From the NCBI GenBank assembly GCA_964411505.1, contig CAYPLH010000120.1, positions 1-5,503 on the forward strand: a DNA stretch of 5,503 nucleotides, given 5' to 3'. The translations under genes and the position numbers were made by a program. The notes beneath the pieces are model-generated. The model had not been told where the DNA came from, made no database searches, and saw nothing but the letters and a program-made list of their open reading frames with translations. Of this stretch, positions 1-5,503 are shown piece after piece (position 1 is the first letter of the stretch; each line of letters opens with the position of its first letter). This stretch comes from CAYPLH01 sp964411505. Its GTDB lineage: Bacteria > Bacillota > Clostridia > CAYPLH01 > DUMO01.

Positions 1-340
1 AGCGAAGTTTCCGTTATTGCGAAAGTTTATCTCAAGTTACAGAGGGTCTGAACAGAAACAAATTTTGCAAAATGTATACTTTTAATAGTTTTTTAATGTT
101 GCATAATGTGCCTTCTTTTGGTATTATTTAATCATATAATCAGATACTTTTCAATATATGCTCATGAATAGTCTAGCTTTTATGAACTATCAGCATCTTT
201 TTGTATGTAAGCACAGAAGTGCTGGATTAATATGTATACGTTGAATCAAATCACCATTCAAACATGAGTATTATAAAATAAATTTATACATTTATGTGTT
301 TTAGGGAACAAAAATCTGTTGTTAAGTATCTAATAAATAT

Positions 341-362
341 ATGCAAAACACGCGTTTTGTGT
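341..362 (+). promoter_or_regulatory. Inverted repeat / leader hairpin just upstream of the first motor gene
   Basis: CAAAAC and GTTTTG form a perfect 6-bp stem around the loop ACGC. With G-U wobbles the RNA stem extends to about 9 pairs (341-349 with 354-362). It ends 11 bases before the Shine-Dalgarno sequence at 374-379. It could be an operator for a repressor, since as DNA it is a 16-bp dyad. It could instead be a 5'-UTR hairpin affecting translation or RNA stability. There is no U tract after it, so it is not a typical terminator. The function is inferred from position only. Confidence 0.4.
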
Positions 363-373
363 TATTAAAGAAC

Positions 374-379
374 GAGGAG
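374..379 (+). promoter_or_regulatory. Ribosome binding site that decides the start of the A-subunit gene
   Basis: GAGGAG ends 8 bases before ATG 388-390. An in-frame GTG at 379 overlaps this Shine-Dalgarno sequence and so cannot be served by it, which makes ATG 388 the preferred start. The 8-mer GGAGTGAG at 376-383 recurs at 1927-1934 before the second gene, with the same 8-base gap to its proposed start. Confidence 0.8.
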
Positions 380-387
380 TGAGTCTA

Positions 388-1839
388 ATGACCTTTCAAC
401 ATACTCTCAGTAATTTAGATCCTGTAGCCTATGTTATTTTAGCTCTTATATTAGCAGTATTTATTGCGTCATTAATAATCAGTTTCGTAATCCGATTAAA
501 ATACAAAGGTATCATGGTTGACTTGGAAAAGCCAAGAGGCGGTAGGTTCAAATCTGATTTACTGAATAAAATTTTAGATGATTATAAAAGTACTGCCCTA
601 GGTAACAATAGTGAAATAAACACACAGGCTATAATTGAAAAGCATTTTAGTACATCAAATTTATCTTTGCAGGTTGCCGAAAGATTTATCAAAAACTCTG
701 TATCACTCCTGATTGTTCTTGGGCTTTTAGGAACCTTTTTAGGTCTGACGCTTGCAATAGGCGAGCTCATTTCCATGATGATTGGAATTGACAGTGATCA
801 AATCATTGAAATGTTCAGAACAATAGGCACCAGCTTGCTGACCTCTTTAAGGGGAATGTCAACTGCTTTTACCACAAGTCTGTTCGGAATTAGTTTCTCA
901 ATAATTTTAACAGTATTTAATATAATATTAAATGTTGAAGAATCTCGTGAAACCTTAATGGTTCATATTGAAGAGTATCTTGACAATACTGTTTCACTGC
1001 TTGTTTCAAAGGATAAAGAAACAGAACTGGTCAGTATGAACAGAATCTTACGAGAGACCTTTACAGAATTTGGTAAAAAAATAGAAAAATCCATGGCAGC
1101 TACTGCTGAAATATTTGGTGACAAATTAAAAGGTGCTGTGATGGAAGTAAACCTATCATCACAGGTTTTGGACAATACCGTTGAAAGATTTGACAGCTCT
1201 CTAAGAAATTTTGCGGATAACATAAAGGATTTTACGGAATTTAATATCAATTTAAGAAACAACATTGAAATTATGGATGTAAGCTTTATTAAGGTTACCG
1301 AAGCACTTAAGGACACTACAAAAACAATACAGACAAATTATAACTCTCTTGAAGGTTTCTCAAAGGAAGTTCAGATTGCAGTTTCTCAGATTAGTACACA
1401 CAACAGAAAAGTTATCGATGACATGGAAATACTTGTTGATAAAGTTAAAACAACTATTTTAGGTGTAAAAGAGATCGGGCAGGCTATGAAGGATGAGATC
1501 GGTCAACGTGAAAAAGAAACATTAAAATATAGTGAAAACCTTAGTAGTCTCATGGTTAACGCCGGTAAGGAAATCAGCCTTTTGGGTGAACACACATCTG
1601 AAGCATTTGAAAAAAGCCTTTCAGATAGCAGCAAAGCAATAACAAAACAACTATCAGAGGACATAAAGTCATCATTAAGTGAAATATACAACCTTTTGGA
1701 AACATTCAGAGACAATGAGAAAATGCTTTCAAAAACAATATCCATGCTCCCTGATCAGTTTATGACATACAGTGAAGCAGCTGCTGTTAATGTGGAGAAT
1801 AAAATGAATGAGCTTATTAAGTCAGTCAAAAATAATTGA
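388..1839 (+). CDS. MotA/TolQ/ExbB-family ion-channel subunit with long cytoplasmic tail (ZorA-like)
   Basis: Probable membrane A subunit of an ion-driven motor, 483 residues from ATG 388. Seen: three hydrophobic segments at about residues 13-35, 104-125 and 158-183. The second contains the Gly-rich LGLLGTFLGL typical of MotA/ExbB/TolQ channels. The third begins RGMSTAFTTSLFG, matching the family's second signature, with small Ser/Thr residues lining the likely ion path. After residue ~184 comes a ~300-residue polar, helical tail rich in Ser/Thr/Lys/Glu, with no proline until residue 455, which suggests a nearly continuous coiled coil. Known: ZorA of Zorya anti-phage systems has three membrane helices plus a long intracellular tail and forms a pentamer around two ZorB, whereas flagellar MotA has four helices and no such tail. 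ExbB/TolQ also lack it. Inferred: this is the stator ring, with the tail carrying motion or a signal to a cytoplasmic partner. It is followed after 99 bases by its B-subunit gene. Family assignment is strong; the ZorA-like label is less certain, and a defence role is unproven. Confidence 0.85.
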   Translation: MTFQHTLSNLDPVAYVILALILAVFIASLIISFVIRLKYKGIMVDLEKPRGGRFKSDLLNKILDDYKSTALGNNSEINTQAIIEKHFSTSNLSLQVAERFIKNSVSLLIVLGLLGTFLGLTLAIGELISMMIGIDSDQIIEMFRTIGTSLLTSLRGMSTAFTTSLFGISFSIILTVFNIILNVEESRETLMVHIEEYLDNTVSLLVSKDKETELVSMNRILRETFTEFGKKIEKSMAATAEIFGDKLKGAVMEVNLSSQVLDNTVERFDSSLRNFADNIKDFTEFNINLRNNIEIMDVSFIKVTEALKDTTKTIQTNYNSLEGFSKEVQIAVSQISTHNRKVIDDMEILVDKVKTTILGVKEIGQAMKDEIGQREKETLKYSENLSSLMVNAGKEISLLGEHTSEAFEKSLSDSSKAITKQLSEDIKSSLSEIYNLLETFRDNEKMLSKTISMLPDQFMTYSEAAAVNVENKMNELIKSVKNN

Positions 1840-1938
1840 TATTATGATTCTTTCCCGAAAAGTTATAAAGTGACTTTCTGGAAATGGCTATATAAAAAAA
1901 CCTAAATATATGAGCTTGTCAGAAATGGAGTGAGGTTG
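1840..1938 (+). other. Intercistronic spacer between A- and B-subunit genes
   Basis: A 99-base AT-rich gap. It contains a weak imperfect repeat (AAAGT and ACTTT at about 1858-1877) but no G+C-rich hairpin with a U tract. Read-through from the first gene into the second is therefore likely. The spacer ends with the ribosome binding site of the second gene. Confidence 0.4.
1927..1930 (+). promoter_or_regulatory. Ribosome binding site pointing to a TTG start for the B-subunit gene
   Basis: GGAG at 1927-1930 shares its last G with an upstream in-frame GTG (1930-1932), so that GTG is a poor start. Two TTG codons follow at 1936 and 1939. The second has an 8-base gap to GGAG, identical to the gap used by the first gene. 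The shared GGAGTGAG context supports TTG 1939. Confidence 0.6.
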
Positions 1939-2964
1939 TTGAAGACAAGAACCCGAAATTTCAAGAAAACAACTAGGGCAGAAAATTTTTGGCCTTCTTT
2001 TACCGATATTATGACTACGGTTGCGCTAATACTTTATGTTATAATGCTACTTACCTATATACAAAACATAGTAACAGGAAAAAATCTTGATTATGCCAGA
2101 AGGAGTCTTGAAGAAACACAGGTAAAGCTTGATGAAAAAAGCTTGGAGATTATGAATGCTGAAAAAATGCTGAAGCTGCTTGAAACTGACATTGAGCTAA
2201 CACAGGCGGAGGTAGAAGAAGGTAGAATTCAACTGACATTTTTAAGTGAAGAAATTGAGAGTCAAAAACAAATTATACAATCCAAAGAAACTGAACTGGA
2301 AAACAAAGAAATCCTGATCTCAATAACTATGCAGCAATTGGAAGAACAGAAGCAAATAATTGCCATGAACAATGCCGAATTAGGAAAACTCAGAGCAAAG
2401 CTTCAGGATATAGCTCTACTAAGAGTCGGTGTTCTTGACAAGGTTAAGGACTCTATAGAGCAGAAGCTTGGAGAATCAAATTATGAAGGTAAACCCCTTG
2501 TTACAATAGGTAATAATGCTAATATAATTATTAACGAAAGTCTTGTTTTTGATTTTGCCAAATCTGAAATTAAATCAGAAGGATATCCCCTCCTTCTCCA
2601 GTTGTCATTGGCTTTTGAAGAGCTGTTAGATGATGAAAATGTCCGAAAATATGTGGATGCTATTGTTATTGAAGGGCATACAGATTCTATAGGTGATGCC
2701 GACAGCAATAGAAAATTATCTGCTGAAAGAGCTTATAATGTGGTAAATAAACTGATGGAATTCAATCGCAGCCTAGAAAACAAGTACAGTAGTTATTTTG
2801 CAGCAAGTGGCTATTCAAAGTTTCGACCAATTGCTTCTAATGAAACCGCAGAAGGGCGTCAGCAAAACAGACGTATAGAAATTTCTGTTGTAATAAAGGA
2901 TTCAAACATTCAGAACATAATTACTGATTATTTGAGTGACACAAATAAATTACTTGATAATTAA
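1939..2964 (+). CDS. MotB/OmpA-family peptidoglycan-anchored motor subunit with long coiled-coil stalk (ZorB-like)
   Basis: Probable B subunit, 341 residues from TTG 1939 (344 if GTG 1930 were used). Seen: a short basic cytoplasmic N-terminus. Next come FWPSFTDIMT and a single membrane helix at about residues 24-44. Asp23, at the start of the helix, is placed like the ion-carrying Asp of MotB (Asp32 in E. coli) and of ZorB. Residues ~48-165 form a Glu/Lys/Gln/Leu-rich coiled coil with no proline between residues 19 and 186. An OmpA-like domain fills about 195-320, with IEGHTDSIGD near 244-253, LSAERA near 260-265 and NRRIEI at 310-315. These are the family's peptidoglycan-binding elements. 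Known: such domains grip the cell wall while the membrane helix sits inside the A ring. Inferred: it dimerises and works with the upstream A subunit. The long stalk is unusual for MotB or ZorB and may span a thick Gram-positive wall. The next gene follows after 22 bases. Confidence 0.87.
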   Translation: MKTRTRNFKKTTRAENFWPSFTDIMTTVALILYVIMLLTYIQNIVTGKNLDYARRSLEETQVKLDEKSLEIMNAEKMLKLLETDIELTQAEVEEGRIQLTFLSEEIESQKQIIQSKETELENKEILISITMQQLEEQKQIIAMNNAELGKLRAKLQDIALLRVGVLDKVKDSIEQKLGESNYEGKPLVTIGNNANIIINESLVFDFAKSEIKSEGYPLLLQLSLAFEELLDDENVRKYVDAIVIEGHTDSIGDADSNRKLSAERAYNVVNKLMEFNRSLENKYSSYFAASGYSKFRPIASNETAEGRQQNRRIEISVVIKDSNIQNIITDYLSDTNKLLDN

Positions 2965-2976
2965 CTACTTAAATTT

Positions 2977-2982
2977 GGAGAG
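2977..2982 (+). promoter_or_regulatory. Ribosome binding site for the TPR gene
   Basis: GGAGAG lies 12 bases after the B-subunit stop codon. GGAG ends 6 bases before ATG 2987-2989. It favours ATG 2987 over an in-frame GTG at 2936, which would overlap the preceding gene by 29 bases and has no obvious Shine-Dalgarno sequence. Confidence 0.75.
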
Positions 2983-2986
2983 AAAT

Positions 2987-3943
2987 ATGGATAAAATGCG
3001 ACTAGAACTGAGAATATTAAAGTATGAAAACTATGTTAGAAATCACCCCACAAGACCTTATGGCTACTACTGCCTTGGAAAGCTTCAGCTTGCAGCCAAT
3101 AAGGTAAAAGCTGCAGAAATCCACTTCAAAAAAGCTTTAGAGATTGACAGGTTCTATATGCGTGCCAGACTGGAACTTATAAAAGTTCAAATAATTAAAG
3201 GGAATATCATCAAAGCCGCGTACCTTTATAATAAGTATTCACGAAGTATTGAGAGAAAAGTTGTCTACAAAAAAGATTTAATTGAATTTATAAGCAGTCA
3301 TTTTTCCAACAATAAGACAGACCCTGTTAAATATTATTCTTGGAACAAATTTGCCATAAAGTATCTTGCAAAACCATTAGGTTATAAATTCAAGAATCAT
3401 TATAACAATCCAGTCTTATTGCTTTTTATATGCACTTATCATCTTGATTATCAAAGGTCTGATGCAGAAGCAATTAAAGTATATAAAGAATGCATAAACC
3501 TTGATGGGCTTGATAATAACATGAGATGGGCTATCGTAAAGATATTGTCACATAAGGATGTATCAATCCTTCAAGATGACGTGATAGCTAGTAAGTTTAC
3601 AGCACTGCCTTCCAAAGGGTGTTCAGCAGAATACAGCAATTTTATTTTAAAAAGCGCTCTTAAAAAAGGGAATATTAAAAAGGCAGAATCCATTCTTGAT
3701 TCCCTAGATAACATTAATCCTTTTATTCCCTTACCCAACCTTTGGATGTTTCTTTATCTATGCAATAAAAACACAATTTATAATGATCGTGTCCTTAAGT
3801 ATTGCAGCCGACTTCTTAATTCCGGATGGATTGACAAGCTAGTTGTCAAAACCTTTCATACATTAAAGGAGTTAAAAATAGCTCAGCAAACTGAAGAAGA
3901 AGATAGAATACTTGAGTTTTATGGACACACAACCTGTCTCTAG
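2987..3943 (+). CDS. TPR-like helical repeat protein, third gene of the motor operon
   Basis: A 318-residue protein with no signal peptide or convincing membrane helix, so probably cytoplasmic. Seen: residues ~24-54 form a recognisable tetratricopeptide repeat (YGYYCLGKLQLAANKVKAAE followed by FKKALEID). Weaker repeat-like helix pairs follow at ~57-84, ~142-172 (DAEAIKVYKECINLD) and ~216-242 (KKGNIKKAESILDSLD). The protein is Lys/Ile/Tyr-rich, with no catalytic motif I can identify. Known: TPRs are protein-protein interaction scaffolds. Inferred from the 22-base gap to the B-subunit gene and the shared strand: it is co-expressed with the motor, and may bind the cytoplasmic tail of the A subunit or recruit another factor. 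It does not resemble the Zorya partners I know of, as I see no helicase or HNH nuclease motif. The specific function is unknown. Confidence 0.7.
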   Translation: MDKMRLELRILKYENYVRNHPTRPYGYYCLGKLQLAANKVKAAEIHFKKALEIDRFYMRARLELIKVQIIKGNIIKAAYLYNKYSRSIERKVVYKKDLIEFISSHFSNNKTDPVKYYSWNKFAIKYLAKPLGYKFKNHYNNPVLLLFICTYHLDYQRSDAEAIKVYKECINLDGLDNNMRWAIVKILSHKDVSILQDDVIASKFTALPSKGCSAEYSNFILKSALKKGNIKKAESILDSLDNINPFIPLPNLWMFLYLCNKNTIYNDRVLKYCSRLLNSGWIDKLVVKTFHTLKELKIAQQTEEEDRILEFYGHTTCL

Positions 3944-3960
3944 CATTTATCTTATGCTAG
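3940..3960 (+). terminator. Perfect inverted repeat at the operon end, possible weak terminator
   Basis: CTAGCAT and ATGCTAG form a perfect 7-bp stem with a 7-base loop (TTATCTT). The TAG stop codon of the TPR gene lies inside the left arm. No U tract follows on either strand, so it is not a classical intrinsic terminator. It may protect the 3' end, or terminate weakly in both directions between the two convergent genes. Confidence 0.3.
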
Positions 3961-4075
3961 CAGCCTGCTCAAAAAAGTCATGAACAATATTCTGCACACA
4001 CTACTTTTCGAGCGGACTCCTAGCAACGCGTTCTACGCATCAGTGAGCAATTTAGACCAACTAACCAGCTTGCAG
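3961..4075. other. Convergent intergenic region
   Basis: About 115 bases between the converging TPR and PRPP synthetase genes. I see no ORF of note, no RNA gene, and no strong hairpin followed by T (or A on the plus strand). An A6 run at 3972-3978 has no stable stem on its 5' side in minus-strand orientation. An 8-bp palindrome AACGCGTT lies at 4025-4032. How the PRPP synthetase transcript ends is not visible. Confidence 0.4.
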
Positions 4076-5254
4076 TTAACCTTCAGAAGAGGGTTTTTTC
4101 AGTCCGCGCTGCTCTAAAAAAAGGTTAATTTTATTTCTTGGATTAATCAGATAGCTTAATGATTGATCGTGGTTTAGCATATCAATAATAAAGGATAAAA
4201 ACTTAGCCTCATCAACGTCAATATACCATGGTGCATTTAAAAGCTCAGGTTTTCTATATGTCAGATTTGTTGAATAAAGCCTGTTAAAGACACCTTCACT
4301 GAACGCTTTTTCAAAAGCATCAGTTCCATTAGTAAAAAGAGCAAAGGTAGCCGCGATGAAAATTCTTGATGCATTTCTTGCCTTAAGCTCTCTGGCTACA
4401 TCCAGCATAGATTCACCTGAAGAAATAATATCATCAACAATGAGGACATCCTTTCCTGCCACATCATCTCCCAAGTATTCATGCTTAATTATAGGGTTCT
4501 TCCCATTAACCACGCGGCTGCAATCCCTACGCTTATAAAACATACTAATATTAAGCTCTAAACTGCTAGCATAATATATATTACGCTCAACAGCCCCTTC
4601 ATCAGGGCTCACTACTATCATTTTATCCCTATCAAGCTGTAAATCTTTCTCATTATTAAGAAGCGCTTTTACCATTTGATAAGCCGGGGATAAATTTTCA
4701 AATCCTTTGAGAGGAATTGCATTTTGTACTCTTGCCTCGTGAGCATCGAACGTAATTATATTGTCTACTCCAAGGTATTCAAGCTCCTTTAAGGCAACAG
4801 CGCAGTCCAGTGATTCTCTGGCTTGCCGCCTGTCCTGTCTTCCTTCATAAAGCATTGGCATTATTACCGTTATACGACGAGCTTTACCACCAATTGCAGC
4901 TATAATCCTTTTTAGATCCTGAAAGTGGTCATCTGGGCTCATAGGACACTGCATACCAAACATGTTGAACTTACAGTTGTAGTTCCCAATATCTGCAACT
5001 ATATAAATGTCGTACCCACGAGCAGTGCTGTTGATTATTGCTTTTCCTTCTCCATTGGCAAACCTGATAGTCTCGGCCGACACTAAAAAGGTGTCTCTTA
5101 AAAAACCCGGGAAAGAAAGATTCTTCTCATCGCTTTCAAGAAACTCCAATCTCCGTTTGTATATCCAATCATTTATCAGACCGCATAATTCTTCGCTGCC
5201 CTTCATTGCTATAATACCCAAAGGGCCTAATGGTACTTTCTGGATCCCATTCAT
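4076..5254 (-). CDS. prs: Ribose-phosphate pyrophosphokinase (PRPP synthetase), long divergent form
   Basis: Transfers pyrophosphate from ATP to ribose 5-phosphate to make PRPP, the precursor for purines, pyrimidines, NAD, His and Trp; cytosolic. Seen in 392 residues: an N-terminal MKGSEELCGLI like the family's early Gly/Leu segment; ARGYDIYIV (78-86), equivalent to the RGxDV region; MPMLYEGRQDRRQARES (132-148), the flexible ATP-binding loop with RQD; FDAHEARVQNAIP (169-181); VSPDEGAVERN (215-225); and the PRPP loop VDDIISSGES (273-282). Usual enzymes have about 310-330 residues. The extra length sits mainly around residues 35-65 and in the C-terminal ~50 residues. The PRPP loop reads SSGES where the common form is DTAGT or DTGGT, but both ribose-binding Asp residues remain. 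This may be a variant class or a paralogue alongside a standard prs elsewhere. ATG 5254 is supported by AAGGAG seven bases upstream. It converges on the motor operon and shares no promoter with it. Confidence 0.88.
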   Translation of the reverse strand: MNGIQKVPLGPLGIIAMKGSEELCGLINDWIYKRRLEFLESDEKNLSFPGFLRDTFLVSAETIRFANGEGKAIINSTARGYDIYIVADIGNYNCKFNMFGMQCPMSPDDHFQDLKRIIAAIGGKARRITVIMPMLYEGRQDRRQARESLDCAVALKELEYLGVDNIITFDAHEARVQNAIPLKGFENLSPAYQMVKALLNNEKDLQLDRDKMIVVSPDEGAVERNIYYASSLELNISMFYKRRDCSRVVNGKNPIIKHEYLGDDVAGKDVLIVDDIISSGESMLDVARELKARNASRIFIAATFALFTNGTDAFEKAFSEGVFNRLYSTNLTYRKPELLNAPWYIDVDEAKFLSFIIDMLNHDQSLSYLINPRNKINLFLEQRGLKKPSSEG

Positions 5255-5261
5255 ATTTCTA

Positions 5262-5267
5262 CTCCTT
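5262..5267 (-). promoter_or_regulatory. Ribosome binding site of the PRPP synthetase gene
   Basis: On the minus strand AAGGAG ends 7 bases before ATG 5254-5252, a near-ideal Shine-Dalgarno sequence and spacing. A CUCCU motif in the leader (plus-strand AGGAG, 5323-5327) could pair with it over five bases. That is a weak hint of sequestration only. Confidence 0.85.
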
Positions 5268-5295
5268 ATAAAATAATTTTATAATTAATGCTTTT

Positions 5296-5322
5296 CGGTA
5301 AAAAGTCATTTACAACTTTCCG
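5296..5322 (-). promoter_or_regulatory. Bulged hairpin in the PRPP synthetase leader
   Basis: CGG/CCG and AAAGT/ACTTT pair to give an 8-bp stem with a 3-base bulge and an 8-base loop, about 42 bases upstream of the start codon. It could form in the 5' UTR if transcription starts near 5345. No known riboswitch architecture was recognised. The pairing is modest and could be chance in AT-rich sequence. Confidence 0.25.
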
Positions 5323-5353
5323 AGGAGAAATAATACTACATGTTACACTAATC

Positions 5354-5381
5354 ATATTATCACTTAAAAAAAATAAATCAA
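5354..5381 (-). promoter_or_regulatory. Candidate promoter for the PRPP synthetase gene
   Basis: On the minus strand a TTGATT hexamer (5381-5376) and TAATAT (5359-5354) are separated by 16 bases. Each matches the sigma-A consensus at 4 of 6 positions, and an overlapping GATAAT matches at 5 of 6 but with a 14-base gap. The spacer includes a run of eight T. The element lies just downstream of the 32-bp palindrome. The match is weak and the region is AT-rich, so this is tentative. Confidence 0.25.
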
Positions 5382-5385
5382 ACAT

Positions 5386-5417
5386 ATTGTTAAAACTTGT
5401 CGACAAGCTTTAACAAT
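5386..5417. promoter_or_regulatory. 32-bp near-perfect palindrome, probable operator or recombination/cruciform site
   Basis: The left half is ATTGTTAAAACTTGTC. The right half is its reverse complement except for one pair (A5395 opposite C5408), giving 15 of 16 matched pairs and a perfect 12-bp core CTTGTCGACAAG. It lies 132 bases upstream of the PRPP synthetase start, immediately upstream of a candidate -35 box. The outer arms TTGTTAA/TTAACAA match Rex-type half sites, but they are 16 bases apart instead of the usual 4. On the minus strand a T8 run begins 12 bases after it, too far for a classical terminator. It is most likely a binding site for a dimeric or tetrameric regulator of prs, or of a divergent gene beyond the right edge. 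Confidence 0.55.
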
Positions 5418-5503
5418 TACCGTATCATTCCTTTAATTTGCATTGTAAATCAGCAGTTTAACAGTTGACTAATTTTAATAACAAAATATCAGTATTGAAA
5501 CTA

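Larger units (their letters stand above)
1..387. other. Non-coding leader upstream of the motor operon, with a possible 3' end of an upstream gene
   Basis: No convincing complete gene lies here. All three plus frames are open from base 1, closing at 49-51 (TGA), 82-84 (TAA) and 129-131 (TAA). The left edge could therefore be the tail of a plus-strand gene, but I cannot choose a frame and do not recognise any of the three peptides. The stretch also holds a 12-bp perfect palindrome ATTTTGCAAAAT at 62-73. A small hairpin lies at 210-223 (AGCAC, loop AGAA, GTGCT). A TATAAT hexamer at 135-140 lacks a good -35 box 16-18 bases upstream. The last ~150 bases are very AT-rich and presumably contain the operon promoter, but no convincing paired -35/-10 could be seen. 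Confidence 0.5.

Noticed and set aside
229..266. Leader peptide beginning ATG 231
   Set aside because: Only 11 codons, no Shine-Dalgarno sequence, and no runs of regulatory codons.
963..1745. Minus-strand open frames inside the A-subunit gene
   Set aside because: These mirror the strong coding frame on the plus strand, and no minus-strand ribosome binding site or recognisable domain was found.
388..2964. Ordinary flagellar motA/motB pair
   Set aside because: The A subunit has three rather than four membrane helices and a ~300-residue tail. The B subunit has a ~115-residue coiled coil. No flagellar or chemotaxis genes are nearby.
388..2964. TolQ-TolR or ExbB-ExbD pair
   Set aside because: TolR and ExbD are short and lack an OmpA-type peptidoglycan-binding domain. 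The host also appears to be Gram-positive.
388..3943. Complete Zorya type I or II system
   Set aside because: No ZorC, ZorD helicase or ZorE HNH nuclease is visible. The third gene is TPR-like and is followed by a convergent metabolic gene.
5292..5325. PurR box pair upstream of prs (TTCGG at 5294-5298 and CCGAG at 5320-5324)
   Set aside because: The second core lacks the full CGAA, and the two face away from each other instead of the expected arrangement. This looks like coincidence within the bulged hairpin.
5322..5351. Small plus-strand gene with GAGGAG followed by ATG 5340
   Set aside because: The frame stops after three codons.
5386..5417. Canonical Rex operator
   Set aside because: The half sites TTGTTAA and TTAACAA are 16 bases apart, not the usual 4, and the central palindrome is unexplained by Rex.
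1..5503. CRISPR array, tRNA, rRNA or insertion sequence
   Set aside because: No regularly spaced direct repeats, tRNA-like cloverleaf, rRNA sequence or transposase was seen.

Overview
This AT-rich window reads like chromosomal DNA from a low-GC Gram-positive bacterium, most likely a clostridium of the Ruminiclostridium type. That placement is an inference from base composition, strong GGAG-type ribosome binding sites, and protein style; no marker gene fixes the species.

Layout. Positions 1-387 are non-coding as far as I can tell, apart from a possible 3' end of an upstream gene in the first ~50-130 bases. Positions 388-3943 hold three co-directional plus-strand genes that look like one operon. 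The first is a MotA/TolQ/ExbB-family membrane subunit with a very long cytoplasmic helical tail. The second is a MotB/OmpA-like partner with one membrane helix, a long coiled coil and a C-terminal peptidoglycan-binding domain. The third is a soluble TPR-like helical repeat protein. Positions 4076-5254 carry a convergent minus-strand gene for an unusually long, divergent ribose-phosphate pyrophosphokinase (PRPP synthetase). The remaining right-hand 249 bases are its leader and upstream region, with a 32-bp near-perfect palindrome at 5386-5417.

How the genes work together. The first two genes have the hallmarks of an ion-driven rotary motor unit: a channel-forming A subunit, and a B subunit with a membrane-proximal Asp and a wall-anchoring OmpA domain. 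The long cytoplasmic tail on A and the short N-terminus of B resemble ZorA/ZorB of Zorya anti-phage systems more than flagellar MotA/MotB. The usual Zorya partners (ZorC, and ZorD helicase or ZorE HNH nuclease) are absent from the window. A TPR protein takes the place of the effector. The most interesting reading is therefore a ZorAB-like motor coupled to a TPR adaptor, of unknown purpose (defence, envelope sensing or transport). The PRPP synthetase is convergent and is probably an unrelated metabolic neighbour.
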